From: CBDBZX01 sp965213645
GTDB taxonomy: Bacteria > Deinococcota > Deinococci > Deinococcales > Trueperaceae
NCBI GenBank assembly: GCA_965213645.1
Contig: CBDBZX010000002.1
Location: 868,001 to 932,000, forward strand
Direction: 5' to 3'
DNA length: 64,000 nucleotides
Shown here in pieces: positions 1 to 7,357 of the stretch. How positions within the stretch are numbered: the stretch's first letter is position 1; each line of letters begins with the position of its first letter. Position numbers and translations under genes: made by a program. The notes beneath the pieces are model-generated. The model searched no databases, had not been told where the DNA came from, and saw nothing but the letters and a program-made list of their open reading frames with translations.

Positions 1-24
1 TGTAGCACTGCGGTGAACTTCTGA
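1..24 (+). CDS. 3' end of an upstream gene, probably XPB-type helicase (partial)
   Basis: The first 24 bases read in one open frame as seven residues ending in TGA at 22-24, and that stop overlaps the ATG of the next gene (TGATG). The tail is too short to identify by itself. The identity is inferred from the neighbour: Bax1/DUF790 nucleases are usually encoded directly beside an XPB-type DNA helicase, their partner in DNA unwinding and incision. The overlapping stop and start imply translational coupling. Confidence 0.4.
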   Translation, partial: CSTAVNF

Positions 25-1253
25 TGCTGCCGAGTCAGCTTCTCATGCACCGCTACAAGGGCGATGAGGTCGTCCCTAAACGACTGCCGCTCGACGACAA
101 GCACAAGCAGATGGCGGTGGACGCGACGACTATTTTCGAAGGGTGTGTTGGACAAAAGCGGAGCGAGCTAGAGGAGCAGTTGCAGCTTTTGGAAGGAACG
201 GAGACGGATTACCGCGTCAAGCGTGGGCTGGTCCACCTCTTACACGGTTTTGCAGACTTTGAAACGGTGAGCCCCCTAGAGCCTGAGCGGTTACGCGAAC
301 TCGTCTTTGCCACTTCAGCACCGAGGTTGCCGAGTCGAGAAACGACACAACAAGTCGTAGTGGATGTAGCCGAGCGGTTAAGTATAGAGCTGGAGCGAGC
401 CGTTCCCACCGAGCAGGTTGAAGCGGGCTTGTACGCGGATTTGCTCGAGAACCAAACCCTCATGTCCTTCGACGCGCCCACGCCTGAGACCCTCTTGCAC
501 CGCTACAACCTCTCGCAAGCCCAGGGCATCTTGTACCGCGCTAGCGACATCGTCATCACGGCGTACCGCAACGACCCCGGCGAGTACAAGCAGCTCTTCA
601 AATTTCTCAAGCTGTTCGGGCTGATGAGCTACATCGAAGGGGACGCCGAGCACGGTTTTACCATCACCATTGACGGCCCCGACAGCCTCTTCAAGCCCTC
701 GACGCGCTACGGCACCGATTTAGCCAAGTTCTTGCCTGCACTCCTCCAGGTGAGCCGCTGGCACATGGAGGCAACCTTGGTGCCGCGTCAAACCTACGAC
801 AACGTCCCGGCTGAAGCGCGGTTTTCCTTGGATGATAAATGTGGGCTCGTCTCGCACTATAAGCGCGGCAAGACTTACGACAGCGTGGTAGAAGAGGCTT
901 TCGCTCAGCGTTGGGGTAAGACACAAACCGACTGGAAGCTCGAGCGCGAAGTGGACCTCTTGCCTGTGCCGGGTAGCGTCATGGTGCCTGACTTTCGCTT
1001 GGTCCACCCCGACGGACGAACGTGCCTTTTGGAGATCGTCGGCTACTGGCGACCCGAATACCTCAAGAAAAAGTTCGCGCAGGTCAAAAAATCTCTGCGC
1101 AATGACCTAGTCCTCGCTATCTCCGAGCGGCTGAACTTGGGAGCGGCGGGGATTAAGCTGGAGGACATCCCTGCGAAAATTGTCTGGTTTAAGGGGAAAG
1201 TCAATCCGAAGGATGTGCTGGACGCCATCGGTCTGGAGTCGTTTACCTCTTAG
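24..1253 (+). CDS. DUF790 / Bax1-like nuclease
   Basis: This 409-residue protein belongs to the DUF790 family, whose archaeal member Bax1 binds the XPB helicase and acts as a structure-specific nuclease in DNA repair. A PD-(D/E)xK-type nuclease core is visible near residues 318-340: VPDFRLVHPDG is followed by CLLEIVGYW, supplying the acidic and E-x-(V/G) metal-binding positions. The N-terminal two thirds is the family-specific part with no other domain I recognise. The ATG overlaps the stop of the upstream gene, so it is probably the second gene of an operon. Family assignment is from recognition of the sequence pattern; nuclease activity is inferred from the family. Confidence 0.75.
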   Translation: MLPSQLLMHRYKGDEVVPKRLPLDDKHKQMAVDATTIFEGCVGQKRSELEEQLQLLEGTETDYRVKRGLVHLLHGFADFETVSPLEPERLRELVFATSAPRLPSRETTQQVVVDVAERLSIELERAVPTEQVEAGLYADLLENQTLMSFDAPTPETLLHRYNLSQAQGILYRASDIVITAYRNDPGEYKQLFKFLKLFGLMSYIEGDAEHGFTITIDGPDSLFKPSTRYGTDLAKFLPALLQVSRWHMEATLVPRQTYDNVPAEARFSLDDKCGLVSHYKRGKTYDSVVEEAFAQRWGKTQTDWKLEREVDLLPVPGSVMVPDFRLVHPDGRTCLLEIVGYWRPEYLKKKFAQVKKSLRNDLVLAISERLNLGAAGIKLEDIPAKIVWFKGKVNPKDVLDAIGLESFTS

Positions 1254-1267
1254 CGTACTGTTAGTTT

Positions 1268-1475
1268 TTTGCAACACTGTTGTCACCCTGTTCACGCAGT
1301 CAGACGAAGTCCGGTTGTCGAAGGGTCTCGCTTAGCTGCGCTAAAACTCCGTAACTCGCAGTCCCAGCTAGCTGAGATTAGAAGACGAGATTCTTCGACT
1401 CCATCGTTCATCCCCGAAAGGGGGCTTCGTTGCGCTCAGAATGACATGGTTCAGTTTTTAGGTGACAGGGTACTT
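1268..1475. repeat. Dispersed palindromic repeat (family B), copy 1
   Basis: About 200 bp of non-coding sequence shared with 2599-2690, 5115-5345, 7133-7312 and, inverted, 44751-44866. Common pieces are a left edge near CACTGTTGTCACCCTG, the block CGAAGGGTCTCG, an inner CGTAACTCGCA segment, GATTCTTCGACTCC, and a right edge near CAGAATGACA followed by GACAG. The left and right halves are partly complementary. It resembles the small repeats scattered through Deinococcus genomes. With the remaining bases to 1575 it makes up a gene-free stretch of over 300 bp. Confidence 0.7.
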
Positions 1476-1590
1476 GGTGTAATGGCCGATTAGTGTAAGA
1501 GTTGAACCGCGTAAATGATTTAGGAAGCAGACAACTTGTCCTCAGATTACGCTATGCTAGGGGCTAATTAAGAGGTTGAAAGGAGCGATA

Positions 1591-2442
1591 ATGCAGTTTT
1601 CCATGATCAACGGTGACATCGTGCAAACGTCCAAAGCGCAGCTTCACGTGAGCGACTTGGCACTTTTGCGCGGCTACGGTCTCTTCGACTTCTTCCGTGT
1701 CAAAGAGGGTGTGCCGCTCTTTTTAGAGGATTACTTCGCGCGGTTCTACGGCTCGGCGGAGAAGCTTGGTTTAGAGGTCCCTATCTCCAAAAGCGAACTA
1801 GAAAGCCTCATCTTCAGTCTTCTGGAAGCGAACGGCGAACGTGACACCAACGTGCGGCTGCTCCTTACGGGTGGCTACTCAGACGATGGTTTCACCCCGG
1901 CTAAGCCGAATGTCATGGCGCTTCAACACGCGCGTAAGGACTACGACCCTGAACTGTTCGAAAAAGGTGCGGCGCTCATCACCCATAAATACGTGCGCGA
2001 CCTGCCCGAGGTCAAATCTATCAACTACGCGACAGCGGTGCGGCTCATCCCTGAGATGAAAAAAGCGAACGCGATTGAGGTGCTCTATCACGACGCTGGT
2101 AAGGTGGCAGAGACTTCACGCGCAAACATCTTCATTGTGGATCAAGAGGGTGCGCTCGTCACGCCTGCCGAGGATATCTTAGAGGGCATCACGCGCAAGC
2201 GGATTTTAGAGTTGGCCGAGGATATGGAGGTGGAGACGCGGCAGGTGAGCTTAGAAGAGGTCATGGCGGCCCAAGAGGTCTTCATTACGAGTACTACAAA
2301 AGGTGCGATGCCCATTTCCGAGATTGACGGTCAAACGATTGGGGAAGGTCGCGCCGGTGAGGTGACAAAGCAACTCGGTAAGAGGTTTGAAGCGCGGGTC
2401 GAGGCTTATGTCCGCGAACATCAACCTACTGTGACATCCTGA
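1591..2442 (+). CDS. Class IV aminotransferase (branched-chain or D-amino-acid type)
   Basis: A pyridoxal-phosphate aminotransferase of fold type IV, 283 residues, the usual size for branched-chain aminotransferases, D-alanine aminotransferases and aminodeoxychorismate lyases. The Schiff-base lysine is probably K142 in VKSINYATAV, and LEGITRKRIL at about residues 201-210 is the phosphate-binding part. A TTG lies in frame at 1576, but I chose ATG 1591 because AAAGGAG sits at 1579-1585 at good spacing and the protein begins as family members do. No neighbour indicates the substrate, so the specificity is left open. Confidence 0.8.
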   Translation: MQFSMINGDIVQTSKAQLHVSDLALLRGYGLFDFFRVKEGVPLFLEDYFARFYGSAEKLGLEVPISKSELESLIFSLLEANGERDTNVRLLLTGGYSDDGFTPAKPNVMALQHARKDYDPELFEKGAALITHKYVRDLPEVKSINYATAVRLIPEMKKANAIEVLYHDAGKVAETSRANIFIVDQEGALVTPAEDILEGITRKRILELAEDMEVETRQVSLEEVMAAQEVFITSTTKGAMPISEIDGQTIGEGRAGEVTKQLGKRFEARVEAYVREHQPTVTS

Positions 2443-2476
2443 TTCAATACCTTTACTTGTGAAGGACTAGAACATA

Positions 2477-2530
2477 AATGCGCTCGAGCTAATTCCTGTA
2501 AGGAGCAACTCGAGCGCATTAGAAAAACTA
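2477..2530 (+). terminator. Hairpin terminator after the aminotransferase
   Basis: A 12-bp inverted repeat, AATGCGCTCGAG at 2477-2488 and its complement at 2509-2520, encloses a 20-base loop 35 bases after the stop codon. The following tract is A-rich rather than a clean T-run, so termination strength is uncertain. Confidence 0.45.
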
Positions 2531-2559
2531 CGGATTCCGATGATGACGCCGCAATTTAC

Positions 2560-2598
2560 TAGCATTTCCACTCGAAGCTGCGCAGGCAGCTTCAAGGT
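2560..2598. mobile_element. Left-end remnant of an IS630-related MITE (family C)
   Basis: TAGCATTTCCACT followed by a GAAGCTGC/GCAGCTTC hairpin matches the left end of the complete copies at 56347 and 59907. The copy stops at about 2598, where a family B repeat begins, so the right half is lost or replaced. Confidence 0.6.
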
Positions 2599-2690
2599 CA
2601 GAGATTCTTCGACTTCACGGAGCTTGTCCCTTCGAATTCCTCAGGACAAGCTCTGAGCGTGCCGAAGGGTTCCGCTCAGAATGACATAAC
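2599..2690. repeat. Dispersed palindromic repeat (family B), copy 2
   Basis: A shorter family B copy directly abutting the MITE remnant. It has CAGAGATTCTTCGACTTC, an inner inverted pair GACAAGCTCTGAG / GAGCTTGTCC, and the right edge TCAGAATGACATAA. Confidence 0.6.
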
Positions 2691-2719
2691 TTATTGTTTG
2701 CCTAACGCTGTATCAAACA

Positions 2720-3232
2720 TTAGTTAGTCGGCTTAGGAAAACCCGTCATCAGATGCGCAAAGGTCACTTCACCCATCGCGCCGGGTGCGTCGCCGTGCGT
2801 CATGTCGTCGGCATGATAGGCCACCACGAGGTCGCGGTAGTCGTTGCCCGCAGGCACGCTAAACTCGAAGGTTGCGTTTCCTTGTGCGTCGGCGCGAAAC
2901 TCGTTGGGCAAGCTTCCTGCAGGTCCAACCTCCTGCCCTGCCGACGTACCCGCAAGACCAGGAATAACGTACCAGGTGGTGTAGAGTCCATCTGGAACTA
3001 AGCCGCTTGCCTCGAGGCGAACCGTGTACTCCTCCGCAGACTGAGCGCTCACGCTCGCCGCGCCGCCCGCCTCCTGCCACTGCGCCTCGGTGAACGCTTC
3101 GGGCGTTCCGCTGTCTGTCGTTGCCGACAACTCAGCAGACGCCTCAGCGCCTGCCCCGCCCGTATCCTGAGCTAACGCTAAACCTAGCGTGAAGAGGAAG
3201 ACGAACCCCAATACCGCCGTGATTCTTTTCAT
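2720..3232 (-). CDS. Secreted hypothetical protein
   Basis: A 170-residue protein with a clear Sec signal peptide: MKR, a hydrophobic stretch of about 17 residues, and a likely cleavage after ALA at about residue 21. The mature part is acidic and Thr/Ser/Ala-rich at first. It then has a compact stretch with YTVRLEASGLVPDG, LYTTWYVIPG and an end containing YHADDMTHGDAPGAMG, a His/Asp-rich segment that could bind metal. I do not recognise the family. AAAGGAG precedes the ATG at good spacing. Probably a single-gene unit exported across the inner membrane. Confidence 0.7.
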   Translation of the reverse strand: MKRITAVLGFVFLFTLGLALAQDTGGAGAEASAELSATTDSGTPEAFTEAQWQEAGGAASVSAQSAEEYTVRLEASGLVPDGLYTTWYVIPGLAGTSAGQEVGPAGSLPNEFRADAQGNATFEFSVPAGNDYRDLVVAYHADDMTHGDAPGAMGEVTFAHLMTGFPKPTN

Positions 3233-3635
3233 ATTGTGCTCCTTTCTAGGCCATTGGAGCAGCTCTGAGCACGCAGCACCGTCAACTGCTTGACCCTGTT
3301 AAATAGACGACGTTTGTCCTTAATGCCGAAGTGATTTCAAGAAGGCGCGGCTCGAGCCCCCAGGGTTTCCCACAGCTAGAGGCGCAAAGATGTGTAACAC
3401 TAAGCGGCATGACACAGAGCAGTACAGGGCAAAGAGATAAGACATACGGGGTACTCGACACGCCTAAGCTCGAGCCATCAGCAGTTCCACAATATACTGA
3501 GAAAAAGTGTCGCAGGTCTCAGCTCGCAGAGCTAGCGGGATTTCATCACCGAACGTGCGTGCTAAGCAATGCTTTCTCGAGCCAGAGTGTTGCTTCGCAA
3601 AACTTCGTACACTCTGACCAGATGCTACCTGCTAT
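3233..3635. other. Gene-free spacer upstream of hsdM
   Basis: About 400 bp between the divergently arranged secreted-protein gene and hsdM. The last 60 bp contain a dispersed repeat: the bases around 3595-3633 (TCGCAAAACTTCGTAC, then TGACCAGATGCTACCTGCT) recur inverted at 58515-58554. The open frame at 3331-3642 runs through this repeat and lacks coding character. No confident promoter seen. Confidence 0.5.
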
Positions 3636-5102
3636 ATGCTAACCGGCGACATCCGCAACCAAGTTGACCGCATCTGGGACGCCTTCTGGACCGGGGGCAT
3701 CAGCAACCCGTCCGAGGTCATCGAGCAGCTCACCTATTTGCTTTTCATCAAGCGGCTAGACGAGATTCACACCCGTGAAGAGAAAAAGGCGAACCGCATC
3801 AAAACGCCTATGGAGAATCCTATCTTTGCCGCAGACAAACAGCACTTGCGCTGGTCACGGCTCAAAAACCTCGAGCCCAGCGAGCAGTACGGGGTCATCA
3901 CCGAGGAACTGTTCCCCTTCATGCGCAGCCTTACCGCCGCAGACTCCGCCTTTGCCAAGCACATCAAAGACGCCCGCTTCACCCTGCCCCCCGAAAAAGC
4001 CGGACTGCTCGCCAAGGTCATCGACATGTTAGACGCCATCCCGATGGAGGACCGCGACACCAAAGGCGACCTGTACGAGTACCTGCTGAGCAAACTCTCG
4101 ACCGCCGGGCAGAACGGGCAGTTCCGCACGCCCCGCCACATCATCAAGCTGATGGTGGAGCTGACCCAGCCCAACCCTAACGACACCCTCTGCGACCCCG
4201 CGTGTGGCACGGCGGGCTTTTTGGTTGCGGCGGCGGAGTATCTGTACGACCACCACCGCCAAGAGATTTTCACCGACGACGAGCTGCGCGGGCGCTACGA
4301 CGGCGCGATGTTTCAGGGCTTCGACTTCGACAGCACCATGCTCCGCGTCGCCAGCATGAACATGCTGCTGCACGGCATCGGCAACCCGGTCATCAAAAAC
4401 AAAGACGCCCTGAGCGAAGACCACGGCGCAGAGCAAGATGTCTACACCCTCATCTTAGCCAATCCACCCTTCAAGGGCAGCTTGGACTACGAGAACACCG
4501 CCCAGGACTTGCTCGAGGTCGTCAAGACCAAAAAGACCGAACTGCTCTTTTTAGCCCTCTTTCTGCGCCTCCTCAAAGCAGGCGGACGCGCCGCCGTGGT
4601 CGTACCCGACGGCGTGCTGTTCGGCAGTTCCAAAGCGCACAAAGGCTTACGCAAGACCCTCGTTGAAAACCACAAGCTAGACGGCATCATCAGTATGCCC
4701 TCGGGCGTGTTCAAGCCCTACGCCGGGGTCAGCACCGCCATCATGCTGTTCACCAAAACCGGCACCGGCGGCACCGAGGGCGTCTGGTTCTACGACATGC
4801 AAGCCGACGGCTACAGCCTGGACGACAAACGCCAAGAGGTCAAAGCGAACGACCTCCCCGACATCGTCAAACGCTGGCACCACCGCGACGCCGAAGCGGA
4901 CCGGGCACGCACCGAACAGAGCTTTTTAGTGCCTAAAGAAGAGATCGCCGCCAACGACTACGATTTGTCCATTAACCGCTACAAAGAGATCGCCTACGAA
5001 GAGGTCCAGTATGACTCGCCGCATGAGATTTTGGATGAGTTGGAGAGGTTGGAGCGGGATATCCAGCAGGGGATGAAAGACTTACGGTGGATGCTGGCTT
5101 AG
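3636..5102 (+). CDS. hsdM: Type I restriction-modification system, DNA methyltransferase subunit HsdM
   Basis: A 488-residue N6-adenine methyltransferase subunit. The N-terminal HsdM helical domain (IWDAFWTGGISNPSEVIEQL) is followed by the SAM-binding motif DPACGTAGFLV at about residue 187 and the catalytic NPPF at about residue 275. With HsdS it forms the modifying enzyme and with HsdR the restriction complex. Length is typical. The ATG at 3636 lies just behind a dispersed repeat, and no strong ribosome-binding site is visible. hsdS and hsdR follow on the same strand but with unusually long repeat-filled gaps, so they may not be a single transcript. Confidence 0.93.
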   Translation: MLTGDIRNQVDRIWDAFWTGGISNPSEVIEQLTYLLFIKRLDEIHTREEKKANRIKTPMENPIFAADKQHLRWSRLKNLEPSEQYGVITEELFPFMRSLTAADSAFAKHIKDARFTLPPEKAGLLAKVIDMLDAIPMEDRDTKGDLYEYLLSKLSTAGQNGQFRTPRHIIKLMVELTQPNPNDTLCDPACGTAGFLVAAAEYLYDHHRQEIFTDDELRGRYDGAMFQGFDFDSTMLRVASMNMLLHGIGNPVIKNKDALSEDHGAEQDVYTLILANPPFKGSLDYENTAQDLLEVVKTKKTELLFLALFLRLLKAGGRAAVVVPDGVLFGSSKAHKGLRKTLVENHKLDGIISMPSGVFKPYAGVSTAIMLFTKTGTGGTEGVWFYDMQADGYSLDDKRQEVKANDLPDIVKRWHHRDAEADRARTEQSFLVPKEEIAANDYDLSINRYKEIAYEEVQYDSPHEILDELERLERDIQQGMKDLRWMLA

Positions 5103-5114
5103 TACATAGTCGGC

Positions 5115-5345
5115 TAAGTTGCGACACTGTTGTCACCCCGAGCCCCCATTCGACAAGCTCAGGGCAGGCTTTGAGGGGTCTCGTTTGGCTACTGCCAAAA
5201 CTTTGTAACTTGCACTCTCTATCAGGCTAGAAGGCGAATGCAGAGATTCCTCGACTCCGCTTCGCTTCACTCGGAATGACAACAGGGGGTGTGTGTTTTG
5301 TCGGGGCTCAGAATGACATAATTCACTTTTTAGCTGACAGTGTGC
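5115..5345. repeat. Dispersed palindromic repeat (family B), copy 3
   Basis: About 230 bp between hsdM and the nucleotidyltransferase gene, with the same landmarks as copy 1: GACACTGTTGTCACCC at the left, TCGTTTGGCTACTGCC and GAGATTCCTCGACTCCGC inside, and AGAATGACATAATTCAC then GCTGACAGTG at the right. It ends about 20 bases before the start of the next gene. Confidence 0.7.
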
Positions 5346-5353
5346 TTAGCGCG

Positions 5354-5359
5354 TATACT
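5354..5359 (+). promoter_or_regulatory. Probable -10 box (TATACT) of a leaderless or near-leaderless gene
   Basis: TATACT ends 8 bases before the ATG at 5368. No Shine-Dalgarno sequence lies between, so transcription would begin at or next to the start codon, as is common in Deinococcus. Confidence 0.45.
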
Positions 5360-5367
5360 AAAGGTCG

Positions 5368-5679
5368 ATGGTCACGCTCCTACAAACTCACCAGCGCGAC
5401 ATTGAAACGCTCTGCCAGCGCTACGCGGTCAAGCGCCTGAGCGTGTTCGGGTCGGCGGCGCAAAGCGTGGATTTTACAGACAGCAGCGATATAGATTTAC
5501 TCGTCGAGTTTGAGGACATGGAACCCGGACCCAAGGCAAAAGCTTATTTTGGCTTATGGTTCGGTCTCGAGGACTTACTCAACCGAACCATAGACCTAGC
5601 CGAACCCAGCGCGATTAAAAACCCCTACGTCGCCAAAACTGTCACAGAGGATTTAACCCCCTTCTATGCCGCTGCGTGA
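5368..5679 (+). CDS. Minimal nucleotidyltransferase (MntA-type antitoxin)
   Basis: A 103-residue protein of the MNT class. It carries the polymerase-beta-like signature GSAAQSVDF...SDIDLLVEF at about residues 28-48, that is GS followed by the DxD metal-binding pair. In HepT/MntA modules such proteins AMPylate and neutralise a HEPN ribonuclease encoded directly downstream. Here the stop overlaps a HEPN reading frame by 14 bases, the normal arrangement, but that frame is cut to 24 codons. The gene sits between hsdM and hsdS, a common place for accessory toxin-antitoxin pairs. Activity on a partner elsewhere cannot be excluded. Confidence 0.8.
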   Translation: MVTLLQTHQRDIETLCQRYAVKRLSVFGSAAQSVDFTDSSDIDLLVEFEDMEPGPKAKAYFGLWFGLEDLLNRTIDLAEPSAIKNPYVAKTVTEDLTPFYAAA

Positions 5680-5740
5680 GTACCGGGGCTACCTGTTTGA
5701 CATCGCTGAAGCCTGCGAGAAAGTTCAGGCGATTAGGTGA
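5666..5740 (+). pseudogene. Truncated HEPN (HepT/DUF86) toxin stub
   Basis: A 24-codon frame starting at ATG 5666 inside the end of the MNT gene. It reads MPLREYRGYLFDIAEACEKV and then four more residues before TGA. This matches the usual first helix of HepT proteins (R-x-Y-L-x-D-I-x-E-A-x-x-K-I). Full-length HepT is about 110-140 residues and ends with the Rx4-6H ribonuclease motif; that part is absent, and hsdS begins within 50 bases. I read it as the 5' remnant of a deleted toxin gene. Confidence 0.7.
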
Positions 5741-5784
5741 AGGAGTAAAGGGATGATTGAGATGTTGGAGTGGGAGATGCTGGT

Positions 5785-6975
5785 GTGAGATTAGGCGACA
5801 TAGTTGATATTCGGAAAGGGAAGAAAGCCCCCGAAGAATTCAATTCTAAAATCTCTGACGACGCAAAACGCTATATCCAGATAAAAGATATACGAAGCGA
5901 TGAAGAGATACGCTACGCGATTGCTCCTAAGGGAGTGTGTGCGGAGTTAAACGATATTTTGATTGTTTGGGATGGGGCTAACTCGGGTGAAGTTGGCTCG
6001 AGTTTATCTGGGTATGTAGGTAGTACTTTGGCGAGGTTGAGGATAATGGACCTCTACAGAGAACAAGTTTATGTACCTTACTTAACGCGGTTTTTACAGT
6101 CGAAGTTTGATCTACTAAATACTCAAACGACGGGAGCGACAATACCGCACGTAAGTAAAGAAATTCTTATCAACCTCGAGATTCCCCTCCCACCCCTCGA
6201 GCAGCAAAGATTCATTGCCGACGTGCTCGACAAGGCGGACGCGCTCAGGAAGAAGAGGCTCGCCGCTTTAGCCAAGTTGGACGACCTGCTCAAAAGCGTG
6301 TTTCTGGACATGTTCGGCGACCCGGTGACAAATCCGAAAGGCTGGGAGTCAACTGAACTGAGTAATGTTGCTGATGCTGTTTCGGGTGTTACCAAAGGGC
6401 GAAAGCTAGAAGGTAAGAAGACTGTAGAAGTACCATACATGCGGGTCGCCAACGTGCAGGACGGTCATCTGGTTTTAGATGAAGTCAAGACTATCAAGGT
6501 ACTGCCAAGCGATGTTGAGAAGTACCAATTACTTCCCGGCGACCTCTTACTTACAGAGGGTGGCGACCCCGACAAGCTAGGACGCGGTACGGTCTGGAAT
6601 GGCGAAGTACCCAATTGCATTCACCAGAACCATATTTTTCGGGTTCGGATAACCTCGGATATTATTTTACCTGAGTATTTATCAACGCTTATAGGTAGCA
6701 CTCGAGGCAAACGCTATTTTCTGCGAGCTGGTAAGCAAACAACTGGTATAGCCACTATCAACAAAACACAGCTAAAGTCATTTCCTCTTCTGCTGCCTCC
6801 CGTTGAACTCCAAAAAGACTATAAGCGACTCATCAAGAGGCATTCTGAGCAGGTTGATAGACTTAGAAACAATTTGAAAACCTTTGACGACCTCTTCAAC
6901 TCTCTTCAACAACGCGCTTTCAAAGGTGAGTTGACGCCTGCGGAGGCGGCTAGGGGGCTCGAGACCTTTGCTTAA
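5785..6975 (+). CDS. hsdS: Type I restriction-modification system, specificity subunit HsdS
   Basis: The DNA-recognition subunit, about 396 residues, with two target-recognition domains. TRD1 covers roughly 1-130, followed by the conserved helical region LPPLEQQRFIADVLDKADAL and a coiled segment to LLKSVFLDMFGDP. TRD2 is roughly 180-330, and a second helical repeat ends LQQRAFKGELTPAEA. I prefer GTG 5785 because GGGAG lies 8 bases upstream; GTG 5770 is an in-frame alternative. Base composition in the TRDs is more AT-rich than in hsdM/hsdR, which is typical of exchanged recognition domains. Confidence 0.9.
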   Translation: MRLGDIVDIRKGKKAPEEFNSKISDDAKRYIQIKDIRSDEEIRYAIAPKGVCAELNDILIVWDGANSGEVGSSLSGYVGSTLARLRIMDLYREQVYVPYLTRFLQSKFDLLNTQTTGATIPHVSKEILINLEIPLPPLEQQRFIADVLDKADALRKKRLAALAKLDDLLKSVFLDMFGDPVTNPKGWESTELSNVADAVSGVTKGRKLEGKKTVEVPYMRVANVQDGHLVLDEVKTIKVLPSDVEKYQLLPGDLLLTEGGDPDKLGRGTVWNGEVPNCIHQNHIFRVRITSDIILPEYLSTLIGSTRGKRYFLRAGKQTTGIATINKTQLKSFPLLLPPVELQKDYKRLIKRHSEQVDRLRNNLKTFDDLFNSLQQRAFKGELTPAEAARGLETFA

Positions 6976-7132
6976 AGAACGTTTCGGGGGTTAAGTGTTC
7001 TTTACGTCTTGCTAGAGAACGTTACGTTCTTTATAGTTTGCGCGTTTTGGACACCTCGAAAGAACTGGGGATTTTTCGCAAAGCAACGAGTAAAAAGCGT
7101 AATAGAATGTGGCTATACTGCATTGTCAGCTA

Positions 7133-7312
7133 TGTACTGACACCTTCCCGCTGTTGTCACCCTGAGCTTGTCGAAGGGTCTCGTTTGGCTGTGCCAAAAC
7201 TTCGTAACTCGCAATCTCTGCTAGAGAAGTCAGCAAAGGCAGAGATTCCTCGACTCCGCTTCGCTCTGCTCGGAATGACATCATGGGTCAATACTTCGCT
7301 GACAGTGTAATA
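7133..7312. repeat. Dispersed palindromic repeat (family B), copy 4
   Basis: Lies in the 382-bp gap between hsdS and hsdR. It has CTGTTGTCACCCTGAGC, CGAAGGGTCTCGTTTGGC, CGTAACTCGCAATCTCTG, GATTCCTCGACTCCGC and the right edge GGAATGACA...GCTGACAGTG, nearly the same as copy 3. An in-frame ATG for hsdR at 7283 falls inside this repeat, which is why I reject that start. The rest of the gap (6976-7132) holds nothing I can name beyond a short GTTCTTTA/GTTCTTTA direct repeat. Confidence 0.7.
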
Positions 7313-7357
7313 CAGCGACTATCTAAAAATCTTGAGCGAAGGGACCGAGCCCATCCG

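Noticed and set aside
3331..3642. 103-codon frame upstream of hsdM
   Set aside because: Its end is a dispersed repeat also found at 58.5 kb, and it has no recognisable domain or ribosome-binding site.
7261..7290. GAATGACATCAT and similar segments as a Deinococcus radiation-response operator
   Set aside because: They are the recurring right edge of family B repeats and lack the full 17-bp palindrome of that operator.
7283..7357. Earlier in-frame start for hsdR
   Set aside because: The extra 25 codons lie in a family B repeat and the tail of its flank; ATG 7358 begins with sequence typical of the protein.
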